Assembly (NCBI GenBank): GCA_016194975.1
Contig: JACQAM010000012.1
Span: forward strand, 62,001 to 126,000
Reading direction: 5' to 3'
Length of the DNA stretch: 64,000 bases
Source: Bacteroidota bacterium
GTDB lineage: Bacteria > Bacteroidota > Bacteroidia > Palsa-965
Of the stretch, positions 1 through 7,912 are shown one piece after another. The notes under the pieces are model-generated. The model saw only the letters and a list, made by a program, of their open reading frames with translations, searched no databases and was not told the DNA's origin. Both the position numbers and the translations under genes were made by a program. How positions within the stretch are numbered: position 1 is the stretch's first letter; the number at the start of each line of letters is the position of its first letter.

Positions 1-1431
1 GCAATCGGTGCTGATGCATCCGAGATTATCCATTACAGAAAGACAATATGTTCCAGCAGCTGCGGAAATATTCGCAGTCACCGCACCTGTGCTCCATGAA
101 TAAGCATAAGGTGTTGTTCCACCTGTAACAGTTGAAGTGAGCGCTCCAGTACTACTACTGCAACCTACATTCACGTCGGGAACAGTCACAACAAGTGGTG
201 AAGGAAAATGTAATGTCACCTGATCTGTTGCTGCGGAACATCCGCCACCCGCACCAGTTGAAGTGAGTGTGAGTGTAACTGCTCCCGAAGCGATCTCCGC
301 TGCAGTTGGAGTATATCCGACAGTGAGTGAAGTATTGTTTGGAACAAATGTTCCTGCACCACCGGTCCAGATTCCACCTGTTGCATTCGTTACTGTTCCG
401 CTAAGAACTGCAGAAGGAGTTGTTGGACACAAGGTCTGATCCGCACCTGCATTCACAGTCGGAGGAGGAACTGCTGTAACAGGAACACTGATGTGTAAAG
501 CAGGACAGTGAAGTGAATCATAAAGAATATCTCTTATTTCAAGACTGTATGTTCCTCCAAGTGTCGCGTTGTATGTTGTAGAAGTTCCAACTGTAATGAG
601 TGAAGTATTTCTCCATGTGTAAGAGTATGGAGATTGTCCGCCGGAAACTGATCCGGTAAGAAGCACGCCCGGTCCATTGGTACAGAAGGTAGCCGAACTC
701 GGAGTTACACTTCCTGCGAGAGTGCTCATATTATAGATGCGCACAACTCCGCACGTCGCTACATATCCGCAAAGTGTCGCGATCGGTGTTCCGCATATTC
801 TGTAATCAATGAATGCCGGTGCACCAACTGCAGGAGTGTACAACACCGTATCACATTGACTGATGCAACTGAGATAACTATTGTATTGTCCTGGCGCGCC
901 CGGAAAAATGGATTGCCATGTGATCGAACTTTCTACAAGTCCGAGTACATGTATTGGCAGATTGCAACCGATGCGCGTTGTATCATTATGCGGGAACAGT
1001 GGTTTTGGAATCGATTTGATGTAATATGTATTTGTATTGTTTCCCGGTTTACAAAAAGTAATGTGATGCGGACCAACTCCTGTTATACAAACAGGCGAAC
1101 CAACTGCAACCGGTGGACCGCAATTGATCTGGTAATACATGGATCCGGAAGGAATGGCTTGTGATGGATCGTGAATAATATCGAATCCCATTTCAACCAT
1201 CGCGGCACCGGTGTCGAGCGTTACATCGAATGAAGTGCAATTGTCTCCTCCTGTTGCGGTGCAGCAATGTCCGTTCCGGGAATGAGTTGGAGATGTCCAC
1301 CATCCGTTCGGCTGACCCGTCAGGTCAACGTTGAAGAATGGAACCGAAGGATCGCAGGATGCATTCTGTGCTTTGAGATCAAATTCGCTTACTACTAGAA
1401 GCAGGAGAGAAAGAAATAAAAATTTTCGCAT
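1..1431 (-). CDS. Large secreted T9SS-type adhesin with SprB-like repeats (partial, N-terminal 477 residues)
   Basis: The frame is open from an ATG at 1431 to the left edge, so the C-terminus lies outside the window. Residues 1-22 form a Sec signal peptide: a basic start, a Leu/Val-rich core, and cleavage probably after KAQ. A first domain of about 220 residues is rich in paired Cys, Gly and Pro. After it come repeats of the type G-x-x-PYSYTW ... GTYSLEIRD and GGTTPYAYSWSTG ... GTYCLSVMDNLGC, which match the SprB-repeat/PKD-like beta-sandwich units of gliding-motility adhesins. Between them lies a unit with TVNAGADQTLCP, also typical of these proteins. Family knowledge suggests export by T9SS and attachment at the cell surface, but the sorting domain itself cannot be seen. 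Exact function is unknown. Confidence 0.85.
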   Translation of the reverse strand, partial: MRKFLFLSLLLLVVSEFDLKAQNASCDPSVPFFNVDLTGQPNGWWTSPTHSRNGHCCTATGGDNCTSFDVTLDTGAAMVEMGFDIIHDPSQAIPSGSMYYQINCGPPVAVGSPVCITGVGPHHITFCKPGNNTNTYYIKSIPKPLFPHNDTTRIGCNLPIHVLGLVESSITWQSIFPGAPGQYNSYLSCISQCDTVLYTPAVGAPAFIDYRICGTPIATLCGYVATCGVVRIYNMSTLAGSVTPSSATFCTNGPGVLLTGSVSGGQSPYSYTWRNTSLITVGTSTTYNATLGGTYSLEIRDILYDSLHCPALHISVPVTAVPPPTVNAGADQTLCPTTPSAVLSGTVTNATGGIWTGGAGTFVPNNTSLTVGYTPTAAEIASGAVTLTLTSTGAGGGCSAATDQVTLHFPSPLVVTVPDVNVGCSSSTGALTSTVTGGTTPYAYSWSTGAVTANISAAAGTYCLSVMDNLGCISTDC

Positions 1432-1597
1432 GTGATGTGTTATTAAGACAGGGCAAAGAAAGTCAGCACTGCATTTACACCACATGATCGTGGTTGCTGC
1501 GAACAGTGATTAATGTCACGTTTGGATAAAAGGAAGGGAAAATAAAACAGGACGAAAATTTATCCGCCGTGTTTTATTGATAATTGTCAGTTAATGA

Positions 1598-1672
1598 TCA
1601 GCGACTCACTTGAACTTTTCCAGTCTTCGAAGTTTTTCCATCACTGATTCTGTAGAAATAAATTCCAGGAGA
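1598..1672 (-). pseudogene. T9SS type A sorting-domain tail, gene remnant
   Basis: Just downstream of the methyltransferase stop codon, in a different frame, about 24 codons read SPGIYFYRISDGKTSKTGK followed by VQVSR and a stop. The pattern P-x-GIYFY(R/K)I ... G-K is the last strand pair of T9SS type A C-terminal signals. No signal peptide or cargo domain is attached: upstream the frame runs inside the methyltransferase gene, where it has no protein-like character. I read it as the leftover 3' end of a T9SS cargo gene cut off by a rearrangement. It could be chance, but the match to a short, strongly conserved tail makes that less likely. Confidence 0.5.
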
Positions 1673-1682
1673 ACGTACTCTT

Positions 1683-2708
1683 CTATTTCCCCAGCAAATA
1701 ATGCCCCACGAACCATTCTTCTCCATTCTTATAGCCCCACAATTCTGCGCACGACATGTAGAACACGCGCCAGTACACCCACCATTTTTTTGCATTTTCA
1801 TTTCCGTAGGTTTTCCCGAATAACGGAAGAATGGAATTTTTATTCCGGTCCATATTTTCCAGCCACGCCTCGGAAGTTTTTGAATAATGCATCCCGGAAA
1901 CGCGCCAGTGTTTTTTCACTTTCAGATCTTCATTCCAGTAATAGAGATAATGATCGGAAGGCATCATTCCGCCCGTGAAAAAATAGCGCGACATCCAATC
2001 CGATTCATCTTTCGATTCAAAAAAATATAAATATTCGCGGTGAACAAAAATGTGAACGAATAATTTAGCATCGTCTTTCATCCAGTCGGAAATTTTTTTC
2101 AAAAGCATTCTGTGATTGCGCATGTGCTCGAACATTTCAACGGAAACAACGCGATCGAATTTTTTATCCGTGCTGAACGCATTCATGTCGGCGGTGATGA
2201 TCTCAATATTTTTTATTCCTCTTTCTTTCGCCGCGGAATCAATGAATTCTTTCTGTGTACGTGAATTGGAAACCGCGATGATCTTTGCATTCGGAAAATA
2301 TTTTCCCATCCACAACGTGAGTGATCCCCATCCGCAACCAAGTTCGAGAATTTCCATTCCGTCTTTAAGCTCCGCCCGCTCACAGGTGAGTGCGAGCATA
2401 TCGGCCTCCGCCTGCGCGAGCGAAGTGATACCGGGTTTATAAAATGCGCTGCTGTATTTTAAATTCGGCCCGAGGCAATATTGGTAAAATTCAGTTGGCA
2501 CTTCGTAATGCTGTTCATTCGCAGCTTTTGTTTCAATGGCAATGGGAGAATTTCTGCAGAGCTCGATCAGTGAATTGAAATGTTTTTGCTGCTCATCGGG
2601 CGAAGATCTTTTTTCTTCGCGCAAGCGTTGTTTTAATAATTTTCTGATCCCGGCGCGAATGGCGGAGTCGGGGAGGAGATTTTTTTCGAGAAGGGAATCG
2701 ATATTCAC
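1683..2708 (-). CDS. Cyclopropane-fatty-acyl-phospholipid synthase-like SAM methyltransferase
   Basis: A 341-residue class I SAM-dependent methyltransferase of the CFA-synthase/coclaurine N-methyltransferase-like group. NEQHYEVPTEFYQ (residues 64-76) takes the place of the family HYDxGNxFY motif, KYSSAFY follows at 84-90, and SAM motif I is LELGCGWGSL at 121-130. VSVEMFEHM corresponds to the family segment with the active-site Glu and His. It lacks the N-terminal domain of E. coli-type Cfa. The family transfers a methylene or methyl group from SAM to an unsaturated acyl chain or a small amine. It is the last gene of a minus-strand set with a desaturase and a DUF1295 protein, which favours a lipid substrate (inference). 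The spacer upstream (2709-2868) holds dispersed repeats. Confidence 0.8.
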   Translation of the reverse strand: MNIDSLLEKNLLPDSAIRAGIRKLLKQRLREEKRSSPDEQQKHFNSLIELCRNSPIAIETKAANEQHYEVPTEFYQYCLGPNLKYSSAFYKPGITSLAQAEADMLALTCERAELKDGMEILELGCGWGSLTLWMGKYFPNAKIIAVSNSRTQKEFIDSAAKERGIKNIEIITADMNAFSTDKKFDRVVSVEMFEHMRNHRMLLKKISDWMKDDAKLFVHIFVHREYLYFFESKDESDWMSRYFFTGGMMPSDHYLYYWNEDLKVKKHWRVSGMHYSKTSEAWLENMDRNKNSILPLFGKTYGNENAKKWWVYWRVFYMSCAELWGYKNGEEWFVGHYLLGK

Positions 2709-2714
2709 CAGGGA

Positions 2715-2873
2715 GGATTACAGATTTGTATGGAGATTACAGATTACAGATTGAGACTGATTTACAAATGAGTCAGTGAAAACCTGTGCAATCAGTGGCA
2801 AGATTACTGTAGTATTAATAAATACTCTCGACAGGAAATTTGCCACTGATTTCACGGATCAGCACGGATTACT
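2715..2873. repeat. Intergenic repeat patch of the 'caCnGATT' family
   Basis: The spacer between the methyltransferase and DUF1295 genes is made largely of short related words: GGAGATTACAGATTACAGAT near 2734, GCAATCAGTGGCAAGATTAC near 2790, and TGCCACTGATTTCACGGATC near 2842 followed by AGCACGGATTAC. The core (A/C)C(A/G/T)GATT recurs about every 11-12 bases. Related blocks occur at 11660-11697, 15632-15668, 30245-30290 and 55835-55945. No coding content was found. Confidence 0.6.
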
Positions 2874-3660
2874 TTTTCTTAGGAGGTAATGGAACAAACA
2901 CACTTACTCTTCGTTGGTAATCGCGGTAGAGATCTCCTCTCGATCGCACCGACTGTTCTTCGGTCATTGGAATTCCGGTGACTTTCCAGATGAGCATGAA
3001 GATCGTGAGCGGACAAACAAAAGAGATCCATCCCCAATTGCTCGAAAGTGCGAGAATAAAAACGGAGACCCATATCATGAACTGGAAAAAATAATTCGGA
3101 TGACGCGACCATCCCCACAATCCTGCTTCACACACTTTTCCTTTATTGGCCGGATCTTTTTTGAAATTTTTCAATTGCCAGTCAGAAACACCTTCACCGA
3201 TTATCGAGAGCAGCCACATTCCTGCGCCGGTCATTTCAGGAATGGAAAGGTGATCTGTTTTATTCAAAGCGATGATGAAGAAAGGTGTAGCAAGAAAAAT
3301 ATTCGACAACGCCTGCGCCTGGAAAAAAAAGAAAAAAGTACGATCCGGTTTTGGCCCCCATTCTTTTCTCAATTGCGCATAGCGGCCTTCTTCATGATCA
3401 AGATGAGAACCCACGCGAATGAGAAGATAAATTCCCAAACGCAAACTCCACAATGCCGCGAGAATGCAAACTACTTCTTTGCGCGGCGCATATCCATCGG
3501 CCATGAAATAAATCACCGCAGCAATGATCGTGAAATTGAATGCCCAGAAAATATCAACGACTCCGGCATTCTGAATTCTATAAGCCCATATCCAGATGAT
3601 GATCATCACGATGGAGCAGCAGGCGAATGAGACGAGGGGAATTTCGATGAAGGGATTCAT
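2869..3660 (-). CDS. DUF1295 (steroid 5-alpha-reductase-like) membrane protein
   Basis: A 263-residue integral membrane protein with about six to seven hydrophobic segments. The late segment WGWSRHPNYFFQFMIW (about residues 181-196) carries the G-x-x-x-HPNYF motif shared by DUF1295, steroid 5-alpha-reductase C-terminal domains and isoprenylcysteine methyltransferases, thought to contact the cofactor. DUF1295 proteins often sit beside CFA-synthase-like genes in bacteria. That context is preserved here: desaturase upstream by 90 bp, CFA-like methyltransferase downstream by 160 bp. A reductase acting on a modified acyl chain or isoprenoid is the likely role (inference); substrate unknown. The protein ends in a lysine-rich tail. 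The ATG at 3660 is the first in-frame start before the hydrophobic segments. Confidence 0.8.
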   Translation of the reverse strand: MNPFIEIPLVSFACCSIVMIIIWIWAYRIQNAGVVDIFWAFNFTIIAAVIYFMADGYAPRKEVVCILAALWSLRLGIYLLIRVGSHLDHEEGRYAQLRKEWGPKPDRTFFFFFQAQALSNIFLATPFFIIALNKTDHLSIPEMTGAGMWLLSIIGEGVSDWQLKNFKKDPANKGKVCEAGLWGWSRHPNYFFQFMIWVSVFILALSSNWGWISFVCPLTIFMLIWKVTGIPMTEEQSVRSRGDLYRDYQRRVSVFVPLPPKKK

Positions 3661-3750
3661 TTTTTTGTTGGCGATTTTTTGGTTGCTCGTTGGTGGTTTT
3701 GCAAGCTGATGCTACCATCAACTACCAACAAAACCGATGACCAACTTTTT

Positions 3751-4479
3751 TCACTGTCTTCGAAGTTGAATAATATGTAACCAGTGAAATACTTTCATAA
3801 CAGGATACGTCGGATCGAACTCAAACCATTTTTTTGCGAAGTTGGGATTGTTCGGACTTTTATGGTGATTGTTCTGCATTAATTCACCCATTAAAAATAA
3901 TTCCACAGGAATCGTATTCTTGGAATGATCTTTATTGTTGAAATTCTGGTAACCGTATTTGTGTCCGCACCAGTTGACAATGGCTCCCTGTATCGGCCCA
4001 ATGAGAAAATGAATCGGAAGCAACGCATACATCCACCAGTGTGTTGCAAAGAAAAAATAGAAAACGAAATAAGCAGCGCCGAAAAAAATACGCACCAGCC
4101 AACTGTCGCTTATCTTGTCGAGCAAAGGCCAGGTTGGATAATGAATGAGGAATTCCGGTTCGGGTTCTGTTTTGTATTTCACGAAATCCTGGTAAATGCG
4201 TTTGGTTTTCATCATGAGCCCCCAAACATCTTTGATAAAATGCGGCGAGTGCGGATCTTTATCCGTATCGCTGTATGCGTGGTGCATGCGGTGCATGATG
4301 GCGTACGCACGCGGATTCAGAAAGGAAGAACCCTGCGTGAGGAAAGTGAAAAAATAAAAAGTACGTTCCCATCCTTTCGACATCGTGAACATTTTGTGCG
4401 AACAATAGCGATGCAGAAAAAAAGTCTGGCAGAAAAGTGAGAGAAACCAGTGGCAGAGAAAGAAGATGAGTATGATCAT
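3751..4479 (-). CDS. Acyl-CoA/acyl-lipid delta-9-type fatty acid desaturase
   Basis: A 242-residue integral membrane di-iron desaturase. The three histidine clusters are visible: FFLHRYCSHKMF (HxxxxH), IMHRMHHAYSDTDKDPHSPH (HxxHH followed by the DPHSP signature) and MQNNHHKSPN. Hydrophobic stretches near the N-terminus and in the middle give the usual four-helix membrane layout, and the length is that of the bacterial short form. The family uses oxygen and reduced electron carriers to introduce a cis double bond, usually at C9. It is first in the minus-strand set with DUF1295 and the CFA-like methyltransferase, so it may supply the double bond those enzymes act on (inference). Confidence 0.88.
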   Translation of the reverse strand: MIILIFFLCHWFLSLFCQTFFLHRYCSHKMFTMSKGWERTFYFFTFLTQGSSFLNPRAYAIMHRMHHAYSDTDKDPHSPHFIKDVWGLMMKTKRIYQDFVKYKTEPEPEFLIHYPTWPLLDKISDSWLVRIFFGAAYFVFYFFFATHWWMYALLPIHFLIGPIQGAIVNWCGHKYGYQNFNNKDHSKNTIPVELFLMGELMQNNHHKSPNNPNFAKKWFEFDPTYPVMKVFHWLHIIQLRRQ

Positions 4480-4527
4480 TTCTGCTACAATATACGGGGT
4501 ATTTTGCAGTGCGGATTTGGGTTTTGA

Positions 4528-4562
4528 GTTATGAGTTTATTTTGACCCATAACTCATAACCA
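4528..4562. repeat. Short inverted repeat in a divergent promoter region
   Basis: Between the desaturase and stress-protein starts the words GAGTTATGAG and CTCATAAC are arranged as an inverted repeat with a T-rich loop (about 4532-4562). The same word family (atgagttatg / cataactcat) recurs at 33885, 56490 and 61067, so this is probably a dispersed spacer repeat and not an operator. Confidence 0.45.
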
Positions 4563-4600
4563 TTTCCTTATTTTTACAGAAATCTGTCATAAACCCGCAA

Positions 4601-5485
4601 ATGGATTACACAAAACTCAAAGGAAGGCCACCTTTCCCGATCGAAACAATAGGAGTCGCCGTCGCTTTCTCGCCCCGCCTCGAAGATCTGCTCGGAGAAT
4701 CGTATCGTCTGGCCACTGCCTTCAACGCGCAACTGATCGTTTTTCATATTGGGGAACGGAATCGGAGCAAAGAAGCGAAACTCGATGAAGCATTCCGTAA
4801 TCTCGGCATAGATGAGAAAAAAACAAGAGTGATCTGGAACAACGGAAACCCCGTGACCACACTTCTTGAATTATGTAAACTCAATGCTGTAGACCTTTTA
4901 GTAGTAGGTGCGTTGCGCAAAGAAAATGTATTGCGCTTCTATCTCGGATCTGTCGCAAGAAAAATTTCGCGCCGCGCAAAATGTTCGGTGTTGCTGCTTA
5001 CCGCGCCGGCAAAAAACGGATCGAAGTTCCGCAAACTGATGGTGAACGGACTTGAAAATCCCAAAACGGAACATACGATCCGCACTGCGTTGTATTTCGC
5101 AAAACAAACAGGCGGAAAAGAATTGATCGTTGCCATGGAATCGCAACAGGCGGAATTCGCGATGAGTGTTGCCACAGATACGACGGCGATCGAAGCGTCG
5201 CGCATCAAAAAAGAATTCGGCGAACACGAACGCAACAAGATCCATCAGCTCGTTCACGAACTTTCCAAAGATGATCAGATCAACATCACCGATAAACCGC
5301 TGAACGGAAAACCCGGATTCGCCATAAGGCAATATGCGGAATCAAAAAAAGCTGACCTGCTTGTGCTGAATTCTCCCGATCAGAAATATGGATTGATGGA
5401 TCGCATCTTTACTCACGATATGGAATATGTCCTGGAAAATCTTCCGGGCAACGTACTCATCGTTCACTCGAGGATCAGTCACTGA
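4601..5485 (+). CDS. Tandem universal stress protein (two Usp domains)
   Basis: A 294-residue cytosolic protein made of two UspA-like alpha/beta domains (about residues 10-145 and 150-290). Each starts with a beta strand (IGVAVAFSP; KLMVNGLEN) and ends with the conserved DLLV(V/L) ... GS ... VL(L/I)V core: DLLVVGALRKENVLRFYLGS then SVLLLTAP in domain 1, ADLLVLNSP then NVLIVHS in domain 2. The ATP-loop glycines are only partly present, so nucleotide binding is uncertain. Its stop overlaps the start of the antiporter gene by one base (TGATG), indicating translational coupling. A regulatory Usp partner for a CPA2 transporter is a known arrangement, and control of ion or pH homeostasis is the likely role (inference). 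Confidence 0.85.
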   Translation: MDYTKLKGRPPFPIETIGVAVAFSPRLEDLLGESYRLATAFNAQLIVFHIGERNRSKEAKLDEAFRNLGIDEKKTRVIWNNGNPVTTLLELCKLNAVDLLVVGALRKENVLRFYLGSVARKISRRAKCSVLLLTAPAKNGSKFRKLMVNGLENPKTEHTIRTALYFAKQTGGKELIVAMESQQAEFAMSVATDTTAIEASRIKKEFGEHERNKIHQLVHELSKDDQINITDKPLNGKPGFAIRQYAESKKADLLVLNSPDQKYGLMDRIFTHDMEYVLENLPGNVLIVHSRISH

Positions 5486-6750
5486 TGATCGCAAAACTGG
5501 AACATAACGATCTTGTCATCCTGTTGCTCGCCATCAGTACGATGCTCGTGCTTTCGAGAATAATTTCGGAGCTCGGCAAAAAACTGAAACTGCCGGTGGT
5601 GATGGGAGAATTATTTGTCGGCATCCTGCTTGGCCCGACTGTGCTGCAAAGATTATGTCCCAATCTTTTCAATTATCTTTTTCCGCTTACAACAAACCAG
5701 CATGTTTCGATCGCGCTCGATGGAATTTTTAGTTTGTCGGTGATCATGCTGTTGTTCGTCGCCGGAATGGAAGTGCAGTTGCCGATGGTATTGCGGCAAG
5801 GGAAGACGGCGGTTTTTACTGCGGTCGGAAGTATGATCATACCATTCTTCACGGGCTTCGCCATCGCATGGTATTATCCGCAATTTTTCGGTGTGATCGG
5901 TGATGAAAAAAATCGTTTGCTGTTCTCACTTTTTCTTGGAACAGCGCTTTCCATTTCCGCATTGCCGGTGATCGCGAGAATTCTCATGGACATGAATTTA
6001 TTTAAGACGAATGTGGGAATGATCATCATTGCATCGGCGATGTTCAATGATCTTGTCGGATGGTTATTCTTCTCGTTCATTCTTTCCATGAGCGGACATA
6101 ATCACAATACACTGAGTCTTGGCTCCACGATCTTTTACATTATTGCATTCGGTGCGTTCATGCTCTTCATCGGGCGAAAAATAATTGACCGCATCATGCC
6201 GTGGATACAGACGAAACTTTCCTGGCCGGGCGGAGTGCTCGCGATGAGTCTTGGTTTGTGTTTGCTTTGCTCGGCATTCACCGAAAGCATAAACATTCAC
6301 GCGATACTCGGCGCATTCATTGCCGGAATTGCGATCGGCGATTCTGTTCACCTCAAGCAACAGGCGCGCGATATCATTCTGCAGTTTGTCACGAATTTTT
6401 TCGCGCCGCTGTTTTTTGTTTCGATCGGATTGAAGGTGGACTTCATTGGTAATTTTGACTGGAAGATCGTGGCGGTCGTTCTTGTGCTTGCTTGTGCGGG
6501 AAAACTTATTGGCGCGACAACGGGCGCAAAACTCGGCGGACTTTCAACGAGAAATTCACTCGCCGTCGCTTTCGGATTGAACGCCAGCGGATCGATGGGG
6601 ATCATTCTCGGAACACTTGCATTGGATGCACAGATCATTTCACTCCCGGTTTTCGTCGCGATCGTTTTCATGGCTATTGTTACGAGTTTGATGAGCGGAC
6701 CTCTCATGAGAATGTTTGTCGAAGGAAAAGATGAACTGAAATTGCACTGA
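5485..6750 (+). CDS. Monovalent cation:proton antiporter, CPA2 family (Na+/H+ exchanger domain)
   Basis: A 421-residue polytopic inner-membrane protein with about 12 hydrophobic helices, the size of a single Na_H_Exchanger domain with no KTN or TrkA_C tail. Family features seen: the PVVMGELFVGILLGPTVL stretch in helix 2, LLLFVAGMEVQ in helix 3, SALPVIARIL and DLVGW (the conserved Asp segment) in helix 6, and NIHAILGAFIAGIAIGD later. It exchanges Na+ or K+ for protons. The start ATG lies within the stop of the upstream Usp gene, so the two are co-translated and probably work together. The Usp domain protein may take the place of the missing cytosolic regulatory domain (inference). Confidence 0.88.
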   Translation: MIAKLEHNDLVILLLAISTMLVLSRIISELGKKLKLPVVMGELFVGILLGPTVLQRLCPNLFNYLFPLTTNQHVSIALDGIFSLSVIMLLFVAGMEVQLPMVLRQGKTAVFTAVGSMIIPFFTGFAIAWYYPQFFGVIGDEKNRLLFSLFLGTALSISALPVIARILMDMNLFKTNVGMIIIASAMFNDLVGWLFFSFILSMSGHNHNTLSLGSTIFYIIAFGAFMLFIGRKIIDRIMPWIQTKLSWPGGVLAMSLGLCLLCSAFTESINIHAILGAFIAGIAIGDSVHLKQQARDIILQFVTNFFAPLFFVSIGLKVDFIGNFDWKIVAVVLVLACAGKLIGATTGAKLGGLSTRNSLAVAFGLNASGSMGIILGTLALDAQIISLPVFVAIVFMAIVTSLMSGPLMRMFVEGKDELKLH

Positions 6751-6868
6751 GGTTTTCCCTGTTTTTATTTCCTGTTTTTTTCTGCGATCCTTCAGGAAGA
6801 TTTTTTTAAAACCAGTTTTCAAAATACTAAAAAGTATAGCAATAAGAAGCTAACTTTTACAGTACGTT

Positions 6869-7912
6869 TTAAAATTTCACGTACATCTTTCCATCCGCTT
6901 CAATTACCAGTTTCGATTCGGGAAAATCATTTGTAGAGAGCGCGATCATTTCATTGATCACTGAATTTGCCGGATCAGGAACCGGCCCTCCTTCACCCTC
7001 CTGCTTCGTTGCAATTATTTTTCCGCCGAGAAATTTTCCATGCCGGTCCACTTTCACCATTACGATTGGAGCATGGCCGCATTTCCCTTTTAAATTAAAA
7101 CGATTGTAGGTGCAGAAATTTCCGCAACTGTAAGCAATGAAACGATCTTTGTAAACTTCCGCACCGCGCGTTACATGCGGACCGCTTCCGAAAACAAGAT
7201 CAGCACCGGCGTCTATCACACCGTGCGCGAACGCATACACATCACCGCGGTCTTCACCAAGAAAAATTTCGTGCGCACGCAACACGTGATCGCGGCTTTC
7301 TCCTTCAGCGCCACCGTGAAAAGAAACAATGACGATATCGGCGCGTGAGTCGAGATAAGCAACTATTTTTTTTGCGCTGTCAAGATCATTGATGTCCATC
7401 GTTCCTGTGTTGGGTGCAAATGCACAGAAACCATATTTAATGCCGCCTTTTTCAAAAATCACATACGGCTTCGAAACAAGCCCCGCATAATAAATTCCTG
7501 CACTGTCGAGCGCGCGCATGGTTCCTTTTCTTCCTTCTTCACCGAAATCTCCAACGTGATTATTCGCCACACTCACCAGATCAAACCCTGCATCAGCAAG
7601 ATATTTTGCATAATGTTCCGGTTGACGGAATGCATAACAGATCTTGGGATTGCTGCAACTCTTCACCGTTCCGCCGCTGTCGAGAAAAGTTCCTTCGCTG
7701 TTTCCGAATGTAAGATCGGCGCTGCGCAGAATATCTTTCACCGGGCTCAGCAGATCACGTCCGTCATTCGGAGCAAGATATTCTTTGCCGGGATAATTTG
7801 TTCCCTGCATGATGTCGCCAACCGCTGCAATCGTGATCGTGTCTTTCTGTTGTGCAGTGAGTGAAAAAGAAATGGAAGAAATAAGTGCGAGAGAAAAAAA
7901 TATTTTTTTCAT
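6869..7912 (-). CDS. CapA family metallophosphatase-fold protein
   Basis: A 347-residue protein with a signal peptide (residues 1-20, cleavage after SLTA) and a PGA_cap/CapA calcineurin-like domain. Metal and active-site segments seen: AAVGDIMQG (29-37), GNSEGTF (70-76), VANNHVGDFGEEG (115-127), a later SFHGGAEGE, and GSGPHVTRG. The family takes its name from poly-gamma-glutamate synthesis protein CapA/PgsA. Most members outside Bacillus have no proven substrate, so I do not claim capsule synthesis. The gene start overlaps the stop of the upstream M23 peptidase gene (TGATG), so the two are translationally coupled, pointing to a cell-envelope role. Confidence 0.82.
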   Translation of the reverse strand: MKKIFFSLALISSISFSLTAQQKDTITIAAVGDIMQGTNYPGKEYLAPNDGRDLLSPVKDILRSADLTFGNSEGTFLDSGGTVKSCSNPKICYAFRQPEHYAKYLADAGFDLVSVANNHVGDFGEEGRKGTMRALDSAGIYYAGLVSKPYVIFEKGGIKYGFCAFAPNTGTMDINDLDSAKKIVAYLDSRADIVIVSFHGGAEGESRDHVLRAHEIFLGEDRGDVYAFAHGVIDAGADLVFGSGPHVTRGAEVYKDRFIAYSCGNFCTYNRFNLKGKCGHAPIVMVKVDRHGKFLGGKIIATKQEGEGGPVPDPANSVINEMIALSTNDFPESKLVIEADGKMYVKF

